Shown: piece after piece, positions 60,883 to 64,000 of the stretch
Position numbering within the stretch: position 1 is the stretch's first letter
Layout: each line of letters opens with the position of its first letter
Origin: Mucilaginibacter gossypiicola
GTDB lineage: Bacteria; Bacteroidota; Bacteroidia; Sphingobacteriales; Sphingobacteriaceae
Length of the DNA: 64,000 nucleotides
Direction: 5' to 3'
Assembly (NCBI RefSeq): GCF_900110105.1
Contig: NZ_FOCL01000009.1
Location: 62,001-126,000, forward strand
The notes under the pieces: model-generated
The model's input: the letters and a program-made list of their open reading frames with translations, nothing else
Databases searched by the model: none
Told to the model about the DNA's origin: nothing
Translations under genes and position numbers: made by a program

Positions 60883-61265
60883 TGAAACAAGAACAAGAAA
60901 AAACCAGATATTCTGAAGCTGACCTGCAGGAATTTAAAGGGATTATCCTGGATAAAATGCGCATAGCCCGCGAGGAATTAAACTCATTGGCTACGTCATT
61001 GAGTTCGCCTAATGCCAACGGCACCGATGATACCGCCGGTACTTACAAAACATTAGAAGATGGTTCGGCCACGCTTGAAAAAGAGCAGATTAACCAATTG
61101 GCCGCACGTCAGAAAAAGTTCATTGAGCAGCTTGAGGCTGCGCTTGTACGTATTGAAAATAAAACTTACGGTGTTTGCCGCGAAACGGGCAAGCTGATCC
61201 CGAAAGAGCGTTTACGTGCTGTTCCGCACACCACCCTTTCAATGGAAGCTAAATTAAAGCAATAA
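60882..61265 (+). CDS. TraR/DksA-family protein lacking most zinc-finger cysteines
   Basis: A 127-aa protein with a long coiled coil (about 15-95) and a degenerate C4 zinc finger: only GVCRETGK remains where DksA has C..C, and the second pair is gone, which is usual in Bacteroidota homologues. DksA proteins bind RNA polymerase through the secondary channel and work with ppGpp. It sits between ileS and lspA with one-base overlaps or no gap on either side, so the three genes are translationally linked. Confidence 0.85.
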   Translation: MKQEQEKTRYSEADLQEFKGIILDKMRIAREELNSLATSLSSPNANGTDDTAGTYKTLEDGSATLEKEQINQLAARQKKFIEQLEAALVRIENKTYGVCRETGKLIPKERLRAVPHTTLSMEAKLKQ

Positions 61266-61871
61266 ATGAAGGCTGCTTATACCAAACCTTTTTTAACTGC
61301 TGCCTTTATCATCCTTGCCGACCAGATCATTAAAACCTGGGTTCGTGCACACATGCAAATGGGCGAAGAAATTCGTTTCCTGGGGAGCCGGGGTATGTTG
61401 CATTATACCGAAAACAACGGCATGGCATTTGGCATGGAATGGGGCGGCGATGCGGGTAAACTGGCTTTAACGCTGTTCCGCATAGTTGCGGTTTGCGGTA
61501 TAATTTACACCCTTATTTATTTAATTAAACATAAATACCACCGCGGGCTCATCATGAACGTAGCACTCATTTTAGCCGGTGCTATGGGCAATATCATTGA
61601 TTCAACCTTTTATGGTTTGATGTATAAATATGCCCCGATATTTCATGGCCGTGTGGTTGATATGTTTTACTTTCCGTTGCTACGCGGCACCTATCCGTCG
61701 TGGTTCCCGTTATGGGCAGGTGAATCATTCGAGTTTTTCAGGCCGGTATTTAACCTCGCCGATGCCTCTATCTGCGTAGGCGTAATTATGATTCTCCTGT
61801 ATCAGAAGCGCTATTTCAAACATGAAAAACCCGAAATAGCCAGCCCCAACAGCGAAATGGTTGAAGAATAG
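61266..61871 (+). CDS. lspA: lipoprotein signal peptidase LspA
   Basis: A 201-aa inner-membrane aspartic protease that cleaves the signal peptide of lipid-modified prolipoproteins. Four transmembrane helices; the catalytic Asp pair is Asp132 (VVDMFYF) and Asp166 (FNLADASI), with NNGMAFG at 50-56 and GNIIDS near 108-113 also conserved. It follows the DksA-like stop codon directly. A terminator closes the operon. Confidence 0.94.
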   Translation: MKAAYTKPFLTAAFIILADQIIKTWVRAHMQMGEEIRFLGSRGMLHYTENNGMAFGMEWGGDAGKLALTLFRIVAVCGIIYTLIYLIKHKYHRGLIMNVALILAGAMGNIIDSTFYGLMYKYAPIFHGRVVDMFYFPLLRGTYPSWFPLWAGESFEFFRPVFNLADASICVGVIMILLYQKRYFKHEKPEIASPNSEMVEE

Positions 61872-61893
61872 AATTATTATAGATTTATATATG

Positions 61894-61919
61894 AAAAGCC
61901 GCGATGAGCGGCTTTTTTT
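61894..61919 (+). terminator. intrinsic terminator of the ileS operon
   Basis: AAAAGCCGC pairs with GCGGCTTTT around a GATGA loop, followed by T residues; 22 bp after the lspA stop. Confidence 0.85.
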
Positions 61920-61947
61920 GTTTGTGAAGCGTTCGTAATCAAATAAA

Positions 61948-62064
61948 TGTCATTGCGAGAAGCGAAGTGAGGCCTCGCGCGCATTAGGGGCGACGAAGCA
62001 ATCGCGAACTTTGCATGGCGGCTCTGTATAGCATGCGATTGCCACGCTATCGCTCGCAATGACA
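61948..62064. repeat. palindromic intergenic repeat, family A copy 5
   Basis: A long variant with arms TGTCATTGCGAG and CTCGCAATGACA and branching internal hairpins; the internal GGCGGCTCTGTATAGCATGCG is shared with copy 3. Part of the 585-bp gap between lspA and moxR. Confidence 0.8.
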
Positions 62065-62100
62065 TGGTTTTTATTTGTTTTTACAGGAAATCTCATTCTT

Positions 62101-62199
62101 GCGCTCGTTTGCAACGAGTGCTTAATATGGTTTGGCGATTGTATCGCCTGTTGCGTTATAAACGCAAACCCAGTTTACGCACTCGTTGCAAACGAGCGC
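62101..62199. repeat. cross-shaped palindrome with two inner hairpins
   Basis: A perfect 21-bp inverted repeat (62101-62121 and 62179-62199; GCGCTCGTTTGCAACGAGTGC) encloses two further hairpins: GGCGAT-TGT-ATCGCC and GCGTT-ATA-AACGC. A single strand can fold as a three-way branched structure. It is unlike the family A to C repeats in sequence and sits between lspA and moxR. Confidence 0.8.
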
Positions 62200-62456
62200 G
62201 AGTTCGAAAGCCCATACAACTCACCATTCAATAAAATGTCTTTTAGTACGTTATATGTACAAAAGCAACTAAATAATGTATATTGGGGATTTAACAGGGC
62301 CGGATTTAACAATTACCACCAAACATTGTGAGTGCTAAACAGATATATCGGCCACGATACATTACGATTTAACACTTTTTAACATTTAAGAATAGATTTT
62401 AGTTGGCGAAAAATTGGGCGGGTGTTTAAGTTTGCCTACCGAAACGAAAAAATTTA

Positions 62457-63503
62457 ATGGAAGAACAAAATAGCTATACAGGAAATGTCACTTCGGCAGC
62501 TCCGACATCGTATTCAACCGATATCAGGGCGCTGAATGAAATGATACAAAGAGAAAGCGCATTTATCGATCTGCTGATCATGGAGATGGATAAAGTGATC
62601 GTAGGTCAGCGTTACATGGTTGAGCGCTTGCTGATCGGCTTATTGGCCAATGGTCACATTTTACTGGAAGGCGTACCGGGCCTGGCAAAAACGCTGGCCA
62701 TCAATACGCTGTCAAGAGCTATCCAGGCCGATTTTAGCCGGATCCAGTTTACACCGGATTTGCTCCCTGCCGACGTACTGGGTACCATGATCTACAACCA
62801 AAAGAAAGAAGAGTTTATTGTGCGCAAAGGCCCAATCTTCTCAAACTTTGTTTTGGCCGATGAGATCAACCGTGCGCCTGCCAAAGTGCAAAGTGCATTG
62901 CTTGAGGCCATGCAGGAGCGCCAGGTAACTATTGGCGATACCACCTACAAACTGCCCGATCCATTCCTGGTATTGGCAACCCAAAACCCGATTGAGCAGG
63001 AAGGTACCTATCCCCTGCCCGAAGCACAGGTAGATCGTTTTATGCTGAAAGTAGTGATCAAGTATCCTAACAAAGAGGATGAGAAAAAGATCATGCGGGC
63101 TAACATTTCGCCTTCAGGCATGAATAAGCCAAACGCCATTATCAAGCCCGAAGAGATCATCAAAGCCCGCAAAATAGTACGCGAGGTTTATATGGACGAA
63201 AAGATCGAGCAATATATCATCGATATTGTTTTCGCTACTCGTTTCCCTGATCAGTTTAAGCTTGCCAAATATAAAACGCTGATTACCTTTGGTGCATCGC
63301 CAAGGGCAAGTATCAGTTTGGCTTTGGCAGCAAAAGCATATGCCTTTATTAAGCGCCGCGGCTATGTGATCCCTGAGGATGTGCGTGCTGTTTGCCATGA
63401 CGTGTTAAGGCATCGCGTTGGCTTAAGCTATGAGGCCGAAGCAGAAAACATCACCAGCGAGGATATCATTACAGCGATCCTGAACGCGGTTGAGGTACCG
63501 TAA
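62457..63503 (+). CDS. MoxR-family AAA+ ATPase
   Basis: A 348-aa ATPase of the MoxR/RavA type that acts as a chaperone for protein maturation or cofactor insertion. Walker A GVPGLAKT at 72-79, Walker B FVLADEINRAP at 131-141, sensor and arginine-finger segments ATQNPIEQEGTYPLPEAQ and QVDRFML follow. It is 104 bp before the DUF58 gene, the usual pairing for this family (often followed by VWA-domain Bat genes). Confidence 0.93.
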   Translation: MEEQNSYTGNVTSAAPTSYSTDIRALNEMIQRESAFIDLLIMEMDKVIVGQRYMVERLLIGLLANGHILLEGVPGLAKTLAINTLSRAIQADFSRIQFTPDLLPADVLGTMIYNQKKEEFIVRKGPIFSNFVLADEINRAPAKVQSALLEAMQERQVTIGDTTYKLPDPFLVLATQNPIEQEGTYPLPEAQVDRFMLKVVIKYPNKEDEKKIMRANISPSGMNKPNAIIKPEEIIKARKIVREVYMDEKIEQYIIDIVFATRFPDQFKLAKYKTLITFGASPRASISLALAAKAYAFIKRRGYVIPEDVRAVCHDVLRHRVGLSYEAEAENITSEDIITAILNAVEVP

Positions 63504-63506
63504 ACC

Positions 63507-63603
63507 TCACCCCCTGCCCACTCCTTTGGAGAGGGAGATAAAATGTAAAATTGTTAATTAAAAGGCTTTTAAAGTCCTCCCCCTCGGGGAGGATTTAGGA
63601 GGG
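63507..63603. repeat. GC-rich intergenic repeat between moxR and DUF58
   Basis: Contains CTCACCCCCTGCCCACTCC and the hairpin CCTCCCCCTCGGGGAGG. The element has the look of a short dispersed repeat; it separates two genes usually close together, and the start of the next gene follows it by four bases. Confidence 0.55.
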
Positions 63604-63607
63604 GTAC

Positions 63608-64000
63608 ATGGCTAAAGACACCAAGGATCTGCTAAAAAAGGTAAGGAAGATAGAGATCAAAACCCGTGGCTTAAGTAACCACTTATTTTCGGGCGAGTAT
63701 CATTCTGCTTTCAAGGGCCGGGGTATGGCCTTTAGCGAGGTTCGCGAATACCAGGTTGGCGACGAGATCCGCACTATCGACTGGAATGTAACGGCCCGCT
63801 TCAACGCACCTTACGTAAAAGTATTTGAAGAAGAGCGCGAGCTTACTGTAATGGTGCTCATGGACGTGAGCGGATCGGAAAACTTCGGCACACAGAACCA
63901 ACAAAAGCAGGACCTGGCAACCGAACTCTGCGCGGTACTGGCATTTTCGGCCATACAGAACAATGACAAGGTAGGCATCATATTTTTCAGCGATAAGATC
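63608..64000 (+). CDS. DUF58 domain protein, 5' part (cut by the window end)
   Basis: An open frame from ATG 63608 runs off the window after about 131 codons. It begins MAKDTKDLLKKVRKIEIKT and contains FKGRGMAFSEVREYQVGD, RTIDWNVTARFNAPYVK and the MDVSGS metal-site motif of the VWA-like fold, all typical of DUF58 proteins that pair with MoxR. The position right after moxR supports the call. Confidence 0.9.
   Translation, partial: MAKDTKDLLKKVRKIEIKTRGLSNHLFSGEYHSAFKGRGMAFSEVREYQVGDEIRTIDWNVTARFNAPYVKVFEEERELTVMVLMDVSGSENFGTQNQQKQDLATELCAVLAFSAIQNNDKVGIIFFSDKI

Noticed and set aside
60882..61265. Loss of zinc-finger cysteines in the DksA-like protein as a novelty
   Set aside because: Bacteroidota members of the family commonly have this degenerate finger, so it is noted in the annotation but not reported as a finding.
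62059..62331. A 90-codon plus-strand open frame
   Set aside because: It runs through two palindromic repeats, and its sequence is explained by their arms; no family-like pattern.

Overview
The window looks like a chromosomal segment of a Bacteroidota bacterium, most likely in the Sphingobacteriaceae (Mucilaginibacter or a close relative; this is inference from gene content, not a database match). The evidence is Bacteroidota-type promoters (TTG, about 19 bp, TAnnTTTG), a type IX secretion-style C-terminus on a 1.5-kb-residue secreted protein, an OstA-like protein, DUF1080 and GMC sugar enzymes, a TilS/HflX/Aat/RuvC housekeeping set without operon-scale clustering, and many palindromic intergenic repeats.

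Layout. 1-4.2 kb: housekeeping genes (menaquinone gene mqnD, hflX, aat, ruvC). 4.2-9 kb: two secreted family 3 glycoside hydrolases on the minus strand. 9.3-16.4 kb: recO overlapping a diacylglycerol-kinase-like gene, an MMPL/RND exporter, a very large secreted MG2/plug-like protein and a DUF1801 protein. 16.4-22 kb: a periplasmic-propeller histidine kinase, then a LytS-type kinase translationally coupled to a LytTR response regulator. 22.3-28.7 kb: a CocE-type hydrolase, then a minus-strand sugar locus (Gfo/Idh/MocA dehydrogenase, NagB-like deaminase, GMC oxidoreductase, DUF1080 lipoprotein) that resembles 3-keto-glycoside catabolism. 29-37 kb: OstA-like protein divergent from tilS, a RAYT transposase gene bracketed by its own REP palindromes, and a LysR/MFS divergent pair. 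37.4-47 kb: a T9SS-type repeat protein, an Fe(II)/2-oxoglutarate oxygenase, a Q/R-rich DUF6600 protein, a thioredoxin and two tandem exported ferritin-like proteins.

47.2-49.7 kb is the most unusual stretch. It holds four diverged tandem copies of a structured, roughly 200-nt element with no conserved reading frame. Read on the minus strand, each copy ends in a strong hairpin plus U-tract, and the stems carry compensatory changes, so this is best explained as an array of small RNAs. It is followed by a tRNA-Val cluster with two intact genes, two decayed tRNA copies and a GIY-YIG nuclease gene whose stop codon lies inside one decayed tRNA. 50-57.4 kb is accessory: a GH27 enzyme, an NAD(P)-binding protein, an ECF sigma remnant, an orphan M17-type N-domain, an LRR-kinase fusion protein, an independent candidate small RNA at about 55.55 kb, and several hypotheticals. 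57.5-64 kb returns to core genes: ileS, a DksA/TraR-like gene and lspA in one operon, then a MoxR ATPase followed by a DUF58 gene cut by the window end.

At least four classes of palindromic intergenic repeat are scattered through the window. One of them, the GGAGACGCA palindrome, flanks the RAYT gene and recurs at 49.7 and 53.3 kb.
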